From assembly GCA_965249785.1 (NCBI GenBank), contig CBDFMU010000026.1, positions 310,001 through 374,000 on the forward strand: DNA of 64,000 bases, read 5' to 3'. The position numbers and the translations under genes were made by a program. A model generated the notes under the pieces. The model was not told the origin of the DNA. It did no database searches and saw nothing but the letters and a program-made list of their open reading frames with translations. Origin of the DNA: M3007 sp965249785 (GTDB taxonomy: Bacteria; Bacteroidota; Bacteroidia; Chitinophagales; Saprospiraceae). This document shows positions 7,810 through 16,260 of this stretch, piece by piece; position 1 is the stretch's first letter; every line of letters starts with the position of its first letter.

Positions 7810-10005
7810 ATGAAACATCCATTTCAAAAAGGCTCCCGGTTCCTGCTGGAGCAAGATGCCAACACTGGCCAACAGCGGCTGCTGGCTTATGTCGTAGATG
7901 CGCAAGGACAATTGGTGGAAAAACAACCCATTGACACCAAAGGCGGTTTTGCTATCCCGAATGCCGACAAATTGCACCACGAAGTTCGCCTGTTTATTGC
8001 CCCGGAATTGCCCGACAATCCCAACCCCAGCTTGCAGGATTTGCTCGACGTTCAGGCGTATGAGCCAGTCATCCACAAACGATTGCAGGAAGAAGGGGCG
8101 ATCCATCTTTTGCCAGTACCCGAAATCATGTGGCCCTACTGGAACTGGTGTTTCTGTCGGGTGCGCGGTCGGGTAGTGCGAGAATTTTGCTTGTCCTGGC
8201 CGATCAATTTTTGCTTCCAATTGCCAGTTTGTCCGGCGCGAGTCCACGTTTGCCGGGTAAAACGCCGCATTATGTGGGAATTATCGCCTGCTGCGGTGGC
8301 CAAACTCCGCGACCAATTAGTTGCCGTTCCGAAATTCAAAATCCCGATTCCGGAACCCGACCCGCTCCCTTTCCGCCAATTGGCAATGGCCCGCACGGAA
8401 AATGTCGCTTTGGATAACCGCCAGGCACAAAACTCTGATTTGATCAGCCAAACCCTGCTTTTCAAATTGCAAACGACTAATACTGATCTGTTGCGTCGTG
8501 CGCTGGACGAGCATTTTTACGAAATTCGTCCCCTCATTCCTTACCTCAACCTCTGCTCGCTGCTCTACCGCTCCGACGAGTTTATGACCATCGAAGTAGA
8601 CCACGACGGACGCTTCGACCGCAGTTTCGTTCACCCTTGCAATGAAGAAAACGACTTATATTTTTGGGTAGAATACCTGATTGCCGGTTCGTGGGTGACG
8701 GTGTATCGCCCCGGCTTGTGCAGCGGTACGTATTGGAATATGGTTTGTGGCACCGAAGTCACCCTGAAAGTCACCGATCCGCGCGTCACTGGCTGCCGTC
8801 CGCTCACTGGACGGTATATGGAAGTCAATCGCATCGGCACGGGGGCCTGGTTGCCGTTGGTCAATAACAGCACTGGTTTTGTGAACGGCCTCGGCTTCGA
8901 CGATAGCACCACCGACGCGACAGGTACGGTCATTCCGGCAGGCGCACACGAGCGTCCTTTTGCGGGAATACTCGATGTTTTAGGCGGTTTTGGCTCTAAT
9001 TTGCCCGACCCAGCCCAGGCCACACACTTTCGGGTATCGCTCAAACGCATCGCCGATGCAGACGTGCCAGCCAATTGGAAAGTGCTGCAAAACCCGCTAT
9101 ACCGAGGCTACCGCGACGATATTGAACTAAATGGCGTGACTAAACCTTATGATAAACAGTTTCTGCTCAATGAACCTGGACAGCCGGAGTTTTACAAAAT
9201 TCCGCATAACGAAGCCAGCGACCAGACGGAAATCGCGCTTCCAACTGCTCCGGCCACGCTGATTGATCGCGAGTGGTCCACCACAGAATTTGCGCTGGCC
9301 AGTATTGATACGGATAACATGGATTTAGGGCTGGACCAAGCCAACACCTACGATATTCGTATCGAACTTTGTCGTACGGTCGGTGGCGTATTGCAACCCG
9401 TAGCTGCTCGGCGTGAACTCTTCCAAATACCTGATCCGGCCAATTTTAACGACAACATTATTGCCGATGATACGCATATTTATCCTGCTCCTGTCATCAC
9501 CGATGCATTGGGGATGCGTATTCGGGTCCGCATTGATCGTCGGATGACTACTTGCAGTATTGATGATGCGAAAGTGGATGGTGTGGCCGCCGACCCACAG
9601 TGCGGTTTGCTCAATTACGCTCCCGGCTCTACTGCGCAGCTGGGATTCCGGGTGGCGCATCCCGATAACCGAGCCACCTTTAGTTTCGGAGTGGTGCGTG
9701 GAAACGGGCAAGCCGTGCAGGGGACTAGTCCCAACACCAGTGGATTGGTGAATGCTCCGACAGCTTTCAGTGGGTACAATCGAGGTGGCGACAACTTTAC
9801 CAATAGCAGTTTCTCGGTCGCTGATATGCTCTCTGTGCCAGCTTCGGGTGGATCGGTAGTTCCTACGCCTTGTGCCGGAGCCGCTTTTGCCGAAAATCTG
9901 TACGTAAAGGCTATGGCCACCGATGGCAGTTATCGTTTATCGAAATATGATTCCTCCGCACCAGCAGCATTTGCCATTATTAAGGATTGTGAATGTGATG
10001 CGTAG
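7810..10005 (+). CDS. Large cysteine-containing protein of unknown function
   Basis: A 731-aa protein with no signal peptide or membrane segment. Around residues 115-165 it has a cysteine-containing block (WNWCFCRVRGRVVREFCL, then LPVCPARVHVCRVKRR and SPAAVAKLRDQL) that looks like a regulatory/transthyretin-type beta domain. A second block around residues 250-335 (SDEFMTIEVDHDGRFDRSF, NDLYFWVEYLI, WNMVCGTEVTLKVTDPRV) is also beta-rich. I have the impression that similar blocks occur in uncharacterised proteins of environmental bacteria, but cannot name a family. The C-terminal third is beta-rich and ends in CECDA. It is transcribed away from its neighbours and followed by a strong terminator. 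Export by a non-classical route cannot be excluded. Confidence 0.7.
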   Translation: MKHPFQKGSRFLLEQDANTGQQRLLAYVVDAQGQLVEKQPIDTKGGFAIPNADKLHHEVRLFIAPELPDNPNPSLQDLLDVQAYEPVIHKRLQEEGAIHLLPVPEIMWPYWNWCFCRVRGRVVREFCLSWPINFCFQLPVCPARVHVCRVKRRIMWELSPAAVAKLRDQLVAVPKFKIPIPEPDPLPFRQLAMARTENVALDNRQAQNSDLISQTLLFKLQTTNTDLLRRALDEHFYEIRPLIPYLNLCSLLYRSDEFMTIEVDHDGRFDRSFVHPCNEENDLYFWVEYLIAGSWVTVYRPGLCSGTYWNMVCGTEVTLKVTDPRVTGCRPLTGRYMEVNRIGTGAWLPLVNNSTGFVNGLGFDDSTTDATGTVIPAGAHERPFAGILDVLGGFGSNLPDPAQATHFRVSLKRIADADVPANWKVLQNPLYRGYRDDIELNGVTKPYDKQFLLNEPGQPEFYKIPHNEASDQTEIALPTAPATLIDREWSTTEFALASIDTDNMDLGLDQANTYDIRIELCRTVGGVLQPVAARRELFQIPDPANFNDNIIADDTHIYPAPVITDALGMRIRVRIDRRMTTCSIDDAKVDGVAADPQCGLLNYAPGSTAQLGFRVAHPDNRATFSFGVVRGNGQAVQGTSPNTSGLVNAPTAFSGYNRGGDNFTNSSFSVADMLSVPASGGSVVPTPCAGAAFAENLYVKAMATDGSYRLSKYDSSAPAAFAIIKDCECDA

Positions 10006-10044
10006 GGGCAACCTTTGTGGGTATCCCTGTGGGTAGTCCCCATA

Positions 10045-10097
10045 AAAACAAACAGGCAGCCACCGGAATAAACCGGAGCTGCCTGTTTTTTTGCTGG
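10045..10097. terminator. Bidirectional intrinsic terminator, copy 1 of a repeated unit
   Basis: Stem AACAGGCAGC (10051-10060) pairs with GCTGCCTGTT (10078-10087), with an inner CCGG/CCGG stem and an AATAAA loop, followed by a T run. An A-rich left flank lets it work on both strands. It sits between the rightward 731-aa gene and the leftward pseudogene. The 53-base unit recurs at 13453-13505 with one mismatch. Confidence 0.85.
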
Positions 10098-10235
10098 AAC
10101 ACGATGAAACCCGATTTCCTACCGACGTAAAAGAGGCTTGGATAAACATAGGAGTATAAATAGGATTTCCTGCTTCCACATCGGCTTCCAAGCCGCCTCC
10201 CCCTGTTATTTCAAGATTGCTACTAGATGACTAGA

Positions 10236-11716
10236 TTAGTTCTTGACCGGCATTCGGCTGTAGGTTAAGCACTTTATATGTTGCTTTATCGTCCTTGCAA
10301 AGGTGTTTGGCCCTTCAATATTGCTGCTGCCTAAGCAAATATCTCCCGCTGGCCGATCTGGGTTGAAATAGGCCGTTCGTTCTTCTGGGAAGTACAAAAG
10401 GTATAGGTTGTAAAGGGCCATAAAGTCTAGTCCATTAAATTGGCGGTTGGCATCCAACTGGCCCTGACCATGGGCCTCCCAGCGTTGCCCAATCCAATTG
10501 GGGTTATTGGCGCACTCAAATGCTGGCCACTCTATATTACCATCAGGATAATCATCCTTTTTCCGGCAAGGCCCCCACAGGGCGCATCGCAGAGCATATT
10601 TTCGAAAAACTGTTTATCTATGCCCATATTGGGCGGCTCAGGATAGAGCAGGTTGTTGATGATAGGATATCCGGTCGAGGTATTCTTCATCAATTCGATT
10701 GGTCATCCCACTGGCAATTGTTTTGGCCATTTGGAGGGGAGAGAAGGTCTGCCCTTCACAAGTAGTTACCGTAGCATAGTCAGGGATGAAACGTTTGATC
10801 ATGGCCAAACCGATCATCAGCCCGAAACCCCATCCTGGCTCATAAAACCTTGCCGGTGGGCCAGATAGCAAGTCTGGCTAAAAGTAGTGGTGCAGGGCGG
10901 GCTAAGCGACGTGGAGTAACAGTTGCCGCCAATCAGGTCAATGTTCCATTTGCCCTCACTGGGGTCGTGCAGGAGGGGTTCCAGGGCCTGCGTGGCATCT
11001 TCGCGCAGAAAGAAGCCGGAATAGCCGTCGGTTCTGGGCGTATAATAGGTGCCGCAGCTAGTGCCACAGCCTACGTCGAAGTTCCATTGACTTGTACCCT
11101 TATACTTGCCGCTACAAAGACAGGCTTGTCCCTCGCACTGGGCACCAGTTTCGAAACCATGCGTGATCTCCCGATATCTGTTCCGGGCCAGGCAGTTGGC
11201 CGTAATATCCAGGCGACGGTAGGCTTGCAAGCCCAGCACCAACTCCTCCAGGGTCCGTTGCGCTTCAGCTTCCTGGTGGTTTTCTTTGAGTAGTTTCCAC
11301 TCTGTGGCCAGCACGACCCAGTACCAGCCCATCTGGTGAGGGGTCTCGGAACCCATGTCGAGATAGTTGTTGGTTGGACCAGTCTGACCTCCACATTCTG
11401 GATCATAGAAAGCACTTTCGGGTTTGTATCTATCCTCCCCCATTCCAAATTTTGCTTCGTTTTCCATGTTAATGCTGATAGCAGGCAGCCCATAGCCTGC
11501 CTTCGAGCAGATACAAGGATCACTGCTACTCTGACCTATTCCATCATGGATGCACCCGCTGGGATCCCGATCTACCGCGATAAAATGTTTAAGGTTTTTA
11601 AGGTACTGCCAGTATTTGGCAGTGATGCTCTCTTTAGAACATTGAGCAAGCGTATAGCCCGAAAAATAAGTCGATACGCTGAAAAGAAAAAGTAAGACGA
11701 GATGTTTCCTGTTCAT
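10236..11716 (-). pseudogene. Exported protein gene with three frameshifts
   Basis: It starts with a signal peptide (MNRKHLVLLFLFSVSTYFSG, then YTLAQ). The protein continues in one frame to ...TCYLAHRQGFMSQDG, shifts near 10845-10860 (a G4 run) into ...WGFGLMIGLAMIKRFIPDY..., shifts near 10685-10700 into ...GYPIINNLLYPEPPNMGIDK..., and shifts near 10570-10575 (a G5 run) into ...DDYPDGNIEWPAFECANNPN... through to VKN. Two single-base losses and one gain restore 1482 bases, a 493-aa protein. It is cysteine-rich (SSSDPCICSKAG, GQACLCSGKY, VGCGTSCGTYY) and I recognise no family. Its leader resembles that of the frameshifted T9SS gene at 42.2 kb. Confidence 0.75.
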
Positions 11717-11821
11717 GTAGAAATGCTGTTTTAAAAGGTGATTTTTTTTAGACATAGCAATGGCCTTCTGTCGAGTAGACAGCAGATATTTATTATCTAG
11801 AAAACTTAGTAATTCCGTAAA

Positions 11822-12481
11822 TTAGTAGGAGAGAATGTAAGTAACGGTATCGTTTGCAATGATCGGAATAGAATCTTGAAATATAGGCCTTAATTGGTAA
11901 GTTGGTTTTTCAAAACCCCACCTAATCTGTATAACTTCTGTTGATGGCAAATCAAATATTTCTGTGTATATTTCTCCTTGGTTAATCAACAGTGGATATT
12001 CTTTTATTACTTCGCCATCATAGTATATATTTTGCATAGTCTCTGTCGCAACAATTCGGCTATATACAGAAGCATACAGTGTGTCATGCTGGCCAGTATT
12101 ATTTTCTATCCTCAATCGCATAAAACCATCACGCGGAATTAATTGTATTATATCATCTTCTTTATCCTCAACATTTAAAGAAACGAATTTATCAATGTAT
12201 CCCTCTTTACTTATAGTTGATGCTCCATAATTACCTATAAAGACGCAAGCGAACTGTCCATTCACGTCAGTACGATCAGAACAGGAGGCTGGCACTTCTC
12301 CTCCGTCTTCATTCAGGCTTACGCCCCGACAATAGACAAAGGCATCATTAATAGGCTGGCCTGTTTTTTGATCAATTACAGTACCTTTAATACTTATTGT
12401 AGGTTTATCCTCCTTTCCACAGCCCAATCCAGCCACCAGCAATCCCAGCAAAAAGCCAAAAAATAGTAACGTCTTGTTCAT
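11822..12481 (-). CDS. Lipoprotein with carboxypeptidase-regulatory-like domain
   Basis: A 219-aa protein. The signal MNKTLLFFGFLLGLLVAGLG is followed by the lipobox cysteine C21 (GLGCGKEDK), so it should be a lipoprotein of the outer membrane or periplasm. Residues ~30-110 form a beta-sandwich of the CarboxypepD_reg type (ISIKGTVIDQKTGQPINDAF ... TDVNGQFACVF ... KEGYIDKFVSL). The C-terminal half is unassigned. The gene is richer in A and T than its neighbours. It shares direction and a 29-base gap with the next lipoprotein gene (12511-12981), which lies upstream in the reading direction. Confidence 0.75.
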   Translation of the reverse strand: MNKTLLFFGFLLGLLVAGLGCGKEDKPTISIKGTVIDQKTGQPINDAFVYCRGVSLNEDGGEVPASCSDRTDVNGQFACVFIGNYGASTISKEGYIDKFVSLNVEDKEDDIIQLIPRDGFMRLRIENNTGQHDTLYASVYSRIVATETMQNIYYDGEVIKEYPLLINQGEIYTEIFDLPSTEVIQIRWGFEKPTYQLRPIFQDSIPIIANDTVTYILSY

Positions 12482-12510
12482 AATCTATAATTGGAAAAGT
12501 GAAAAGGGTA

Positions 12511-12981
12511 TTAGCGGCGCAGCACCAGTTTATCCTCCGCCGGAGCAGCAGGGTCGGCAGGCCAAAAAGTATGCAGAATCATCTCCGTGTCGCTGAGGGC
12601 ATCAATCCGCAAGTTCAGGGGCTCATCTTCCAGGCCGGGAATGATGAGTTGTAAATGGGGGCTGTCGCCGATGATTTTCCAGGTACTGACCAAATCTATT
12701 GGAAAAGGAACATCACAAGCATTTTCGTCCTGTAGGCGGTGACTTCCATCGGCATTGAATGTCCAAATGGCATCGCCGTCGCAAGGCTCGCTATGCAGCA
12801 CAAAAGTGCCATCATGGTCGTCGTCGGTCCAGCGTTCTTTTTCAATCCAGGTTCCGAGTATTTTTTCGCTGTTAGTAGGAGCAGGTGGCTCTTCGGTCTT
12901 TTTGCAGCCAGGTGCGGCCAGAGCCAGCAGCAGCAGGAGAAGAAAAAAGAGGCGAGATGGAAAGGGTAGCAGATAGCACAT
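12511..12981 (-). CDS. Lipocalin-like lipoprotein
   Basis: A protein of about 156 aa starting at MCYLLPFPSRL, with a hydrophobic leucine run and a lipobox (ALAAPGCKKTEE). The mature part begins EKILGTWIEKERWTDDD and contains IWTFNADGSHRLQDENACD, the layout of lipocalin-like domains common in Bacteroidota lipoproteins (GTW near the N-terminus, then F.ADG). Upstream starts extend the ORF to 13026 but add no signal-like sequence. It is probably co-transcribed with 11822-12481. The 21-bp direct repeats 86 bp upstream may regulate it or the divergent XRE gene. Confidence 0.7.
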   Translation of the reverse strand: MCYLLPFPSRLFFLLLLLLALAAPGCKKTEEPPAPTNSEKILGTWIEKERWTDDDHDGTFVLHSEPCDGDAIWTFNADGSHRLQDENACDVPFPIDLVSTWKIIGDSPHLQLIIPGLEDEPLNLRIDALSDTEMILHTFWPADPAAPAEDKLVLRR

Positions 12982-13066
12982 AAGGGATCGTTGAGAGGAA
13001 TGAAATATTGGCATAAAGCCTGCCACAAAGGTCTGCCCCTTTTATTGTTGCCACAAGCAAGAAAAA

Positions 13067-13108
13067 TTATGGTTTGCATAAGATTTCTTATGTTTTGCAT
13101 AAAATTCT
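13067..13108. promoter_or_regulatory. Two 21-bp direct repeats between divergent genes (candidate operator)
   Basis: TTATGGTTTGCATAAGATTTC (13067-13087) is followed directly by a second copy (13088-13108) identical at 17 of 21 positions. The core is TTATG-N-TTTGCATAA. The 21-bp period places both on one face of the helix. A weaker half (GCATAATCTTCTTA, from 13127) follows. The site lies between the lipoprotein gene and the XRE-type regulator gene. Confidence 0.5.
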
Positions 13109-13185
13109 TTGGGTACCTTGAAGCAAGCATAATCTTCTTACCTTTACTACCTATTTTATCATTTATCTAAACCACCCGCTACCCT

Positions 13186-13407
13186 ATGACCACCGCAGAA
13201 AAAATCGAGTACCAACGGCGCAGTATCCCCGGCATGACTCAGGAAGAACTGGCCCAAAGAATTGGCATCCGTGCCCAGACTTACCGCAATAAGATTACCG
13301 GCAAGTCGTCTTTTAAGATCGAAGAAGTAGTGGCCATAGCAGAGACCCTGGGTATGACTGTAGAACAACTTCTCTCCCCCCTGCAGAGTTTGACCAGATT
13401 AGGGTGA
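13186..13407 (+). CDS. Small XRE-family HTH regulator
   Basis: A 73-aa protein consisting almost only of a helix-turn-helix domain: MTQEELAQRIGIRAQTYRNK (helices 2-3 of a Cro/CI fold) and FKIEEVVAIAETLGMTVEQL (helices 4-5). It has no sensor or dimerisation extension. It probably acts as a local repressor, and the direct repeats 78 bp upstream are the obvious candidate site. There is no toxin partner beside it, which argues against a toxin-antitoxin pair. Confidence 0.8.
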   Translation: MTTAEKIEYQRRSIPGMTQEELAQRIGIRAQTYRNKITGKSSFKIEEVVAIAETLGMTVEQLLSPLQSLTRLG

Positions 13408-13452
13408 AATTTTTACGGGCCAATAGATTGATTGCTTCCACAATCAGTGTAT

Positions 13453-13505
13453 AAAACAAACAGGCAGCCACCGGAATAACCCGGAGCTGCCTGTTTTTTT
13501 GCTGG
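13453..13505. terminator. Bidirectional intrinsic terminator, copy 2 of a repeated unit
   Basis: Same 53-base unit as 10045-10097 with a single mismatch in the loop. Stem AACAGGCAGC (13459-13468) pairs with GCTGCCTGTT (13486-13495), followed by seven Ts. It separates the convergent XRE and glnN genes. Confidence 0.85.
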
Positions 13506-13510
13506 TAATT

Positions 13511-13548
13511 TTCTCAACCTTATAAACCCCTCAACAACCTCAACAATT
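13511..13548. repeat. CTCAAC word repeat, locus 3
   Basis: TTCTCAACC, then CCTCAACAACCTCAACAA on the plus strand, just past the glnN stop; GTTGAG-rich in the glnN sense. Confidence 0.65.
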
Positions 13549-13555
13549 TTTAAAT

Positions 13556-15751
13556 CTACCGCACAAACAACAGTTCCCGATATTTCACCAGCGGCCAATA
13601 TTGGTCGTCCACAATAGCTTCCAGATCATCCACGGCGGTGCGGACGGCTTCCATGTGCGGCTTGGCCTGATTACACAGGATTTCGGCTTCTTTGCGCACC
13701 TCTTCCTGGCCATGCGCCGATTCGAGGGCAGTATGCAGCTCATCCATACCTTCCCGAATGGTTTTTACATTGCGAACCAAACGTTTTAAGGCCGTTTTTT
13801 GATAACCAATAGCGTCATCCATGTCAATATCCCGCATAGAGCCAATATTGTCGGCCAGTTCCGTTTGATAACGCAATACGGCGGGCATCACCATCGAGTG
13901 AACAATGTCTTCCAGGGCTTTGGCTTCGATGTTCAGTTTCGTGCAGTAGTTGTGTAATTGCACCATGTGATAGGCTTCGAGTTCTTTCGCACCCATCACG
14001 CCCGACTGGCCATACAATTCGGTTGCCAATTCAGTACCCAAGGTGTCCAGTGCTTCCGGCGTGTTGGTGAAATTGTGCAAACCGCGTTTGGCAGCTTCCT
14101 CTTTCCACTCGTCGGAGTAGTTATTTCCTTCAAAACAGACCGCTTTCGATTCCGTGATGTAGCCTTTTAATACAGTCAGGATTGCTTCGTCTTTGCTAGT
14201 GCCATTCGTGGTCAGTTTGTCCACATCGGCTTTGAAAGTGACCAGTTGCAGACCCATCATCGCGTTCATACAAGTCATTGGACCAGCGCAGTTCTGGCTG
14301 CTACCCACGGCGCGAATCTCGAATTTGTTGCCTGTAAAGGCGAACGGCGAGGTCCGGTTGCGGTCGGTGTTGTCCATTTCCAGATTAGGCAATTTAGAAA
14401 TCAGGTCCAATACCCGTTTCACTTCCTGACCATTGGTGCTTTGCTGATCGGCGACAATTTGGTCGAGCAGTTTGGTCATGGCTTCGCCAATAAATACGCT
14501 GATGATGGCCGGTGGGGCTTCATTGGCCCCCAAACGGTGGTCATTGCCGGCGTGGGCAATGCTGGCCCGCAGGATGTCGGCGTATTTGTGAACGGCGGCG
14601 ATGGTGTTCACGAAGAAAGTCAGGAAACGCAGATTAGTCCCTGGATTTTTGCCCGGCGAAAGGAGGTTGACCCCTGTATTAGTGCCAAGGCTCCAGTTGT
14701 TGTGCTTCCCGGAACCGTTGATGCCCGCGAAAGGTTTTTCGTGCAACAATACCCGCAGTTTGTGGCGACGCGCAACGCGCTCCATCAAGTCCATCAGAAG
14801 TTGGTTGTGATCTACTGCGACGTTGACTTCCTCAAATATGGGGGCCAATTCATACTGGGAAGGAGCCACCTCATTGTGCCGCGTCCGAACGGGAATGCCG
14901 AGTTTGTAACTTTCGGTTTCCAGGTCGCGCATAAAAGCGTACACCCGTTCTGGAATAGAGCCAAAATAGTGATCTTCCAGTTGCTGGTGTTTCGCAGCAG
15001 CGCGACCCAACAGCGTACGGCCAGTCATTACCAGATCGGGGCGGGCATTATATAAGGCATCGTCCACCACGAAATACTCCTGTTCCCAGCCCAGCGTAGC
15101 CGTGATTTTGGTTACATTTTCATCGAACAACTGGGCAACTGGCACCGCAGCCTTATCCAGAAACGACTGCGAACGCAACAAAGGCAATTTGTAATCCTGC
15201 GCTTCGCCGGAATACGTTACAAAAATGGTCGGAATACACAGCGTTTTGCCCTCACCTACCGCCATCAAAAAGGCTGGGCTGGAAGGGTCCCAAACGGTGT
15301 AACCACGTGCTTCAAAAGTGCTGCGCATACCGCCGGAAGGGAAAGAAGAGCCGTCTGGTTCTTGTTGCACCAGCGCGCTGCCGGTGAATTCTTCGATCAC
15401 CTTACCGTCATGAGTCAGCGTGAAAAAGGAGTCGTGCTTTTCGGCAGTTTTGCCAGTCAGCGGCTGAAACCAGTGCGCAAAGTGGGTGCAGCCATGTTCC
15501 TGCGACCACTCTTTCATGCCTTCGGCGATGACATCGGCGATCTCGCGGTTCAGTTTCTGGCCGCTTTGTACAGCCGCTTTTACACTCAAATAAGCATTTT
15601 CGGGCAAGAATTTCTTCATTGCCTCGTCGTTGAAGACGTTTTCACCAAAGTATGACGCAATGGTGCTGGCTTTGCCTTCCAATGAGTCCGTCGGAAACGG
15701 TTCGAGACGATTCTCCAGGGTTTGGAGCGCATTGAAACGGGAGAGAGACAT
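13556..15751 (-). CDS. glnN: Type III glutamine synthetase
   Basis: A 731-aa protein of the usual GSIII length. GSIII makes glutamine from glutamate, ammonia and ATP in the cytoplasm and is typical of Bacteroidota. Family features are GCTHFAHWFQPLTG near residue 90, the EEF region (DGKVIEEFTGSALVQQEPDG), LGWEQEYFVVD, TRHNEVAPSQYELAP, GINGSGKHNNWSLGT and NRTSPFAFTGNKFEIRAVGS (glutamate/ATP sites). The frame is intact. The 509-bp spacer to the divergent helicase gene holds its promoter; a TAATTTTG sequence (reverse complement at 15854-15861) fits the Bacteroidota -7 element TAnnTTTG, without a clear -33 partner. Confidence 0.95.
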   Translation of the reverse strand: MSLSRFNALQTLENRLEPFPTDSLEGKASTIASYFGENVFNDEAMKKFLPENAYLSVKAAVQSGQKLNREIADVIAEGMKEWSQEHGCTHFAHWFQPLTGKTAEKHDSFFTLTHDGKVIEEFTGSALVQQEPDGSSFPSGGMRSTFEARGYTVWDPSSPAFLMAVGEGKTLCIPTIFVTYSGEAQDYKLPLLRSQSFLDKAAVPVAQLFDENVTKITATLGWEQEYFVVDDALYNARPDLVMTGRTLLGRAAAKHQQLEDHYFGSIPERVYAFMRDLETESYKLGIPVRTRHNEVAPSQYELAPIFEEVNVAVDHNQLLMDLMERVARRHKLRVLLHEKPFAGINGSGKHNNWSLGTNTGVNLLSPGKNPGTNLRFLTFFVNTIAAVHKYADILRASIAHAGNDHRLGANEAPPAIISVFIGEAMTKLLDQIVADQQSTNGQEVKRVLDLISKLPNLEMDNTDRNRTSPFAFTGNKFEIRAVGSSQNCAGPMTCMNAMMGLQLVTFKADVDKLTTNGTSKDEAILTVLKGYITESKAVCFEGNNYSDEWKEEAAKRGLHNFTNTPEALDTLGTELATELYGQSGVMGAKELEAYHMVQLHNYCTKLNIEAKALEDIVHSMVMPAVLRYQTELADNIGSMRDIDMDDAIGYQKTALKRLVRNVKTIREGMDELHTALESAHGQEEVRKEAEILCNQAKPHMEAVRTAVDDLEAIVDDQYWPLVKYRELLFVR

Positions 15752-16260
15752 ATTTTAATTGAATGAGTGGGTGAATAATCAGATGCGTGAGGCGGTCGGA
15801 CTGGTTCAGGCAGGCGGACGCGGATTGTTGACCAAAACACGCTTTACCATCTGCAAAATTAACCATTTTTTAAAGGAAATTAAATTTGGGCAACACTTTG
15901 GTGGAAATTAACATAGTGCTCCCACAGCATTACTAAGTTAAAAACGATATTTTTTGCCAAACAATATTTCTTCTATTTGCGTTTCACCTCAAAAAAAGTA
16001 AAATTTGTGTTTTTATGAAAAAGGCACTCGTTTTTTCTCTTTTCTTTTTCCGGTGATGCAGGGCTTTTTGCCAGCTAAACATCGTCGCTAATCTTGAAAA
16101 AATTCACGTGAACACCGTAACCAAAATCTTTCCCGCAGCTCAACGCGCGAACAATTAACACCCTTCTTCCAAAAAGCCTTACCTTGTGATCTTTTTTCGG
16201 AAGTTGCTCCGTATTATGCGGTTCGCAGCTTCCGTTTTTTTCATAATTCAGACTGTTTTA
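15752..16260. other. Divergent spacer between glnN and deaD
   Basis: No gene is seen in these 509 bases. The left part should hold the glnN promoter (TAATTTTG on the reverse strand at 15854-15861). The right part gives the helicase gene a long AT-rich leader. ORFs opening at 16186 run in frame into deaD but their extra 25 codons are not family-like. Confidence 0.5.

Noticed and set aside
13186..13407. Toxin-antitoxin pair around the XRE gene
   Set aside because: No toxin-sized gene next to it; the neighbours are a terminator and a lipoprotein gene.
14246..15055. 269-codon plus-strand ORF inside glnN
   Set aside because: Antisense shadow of a well-conserved gene; composition is not protein-like.
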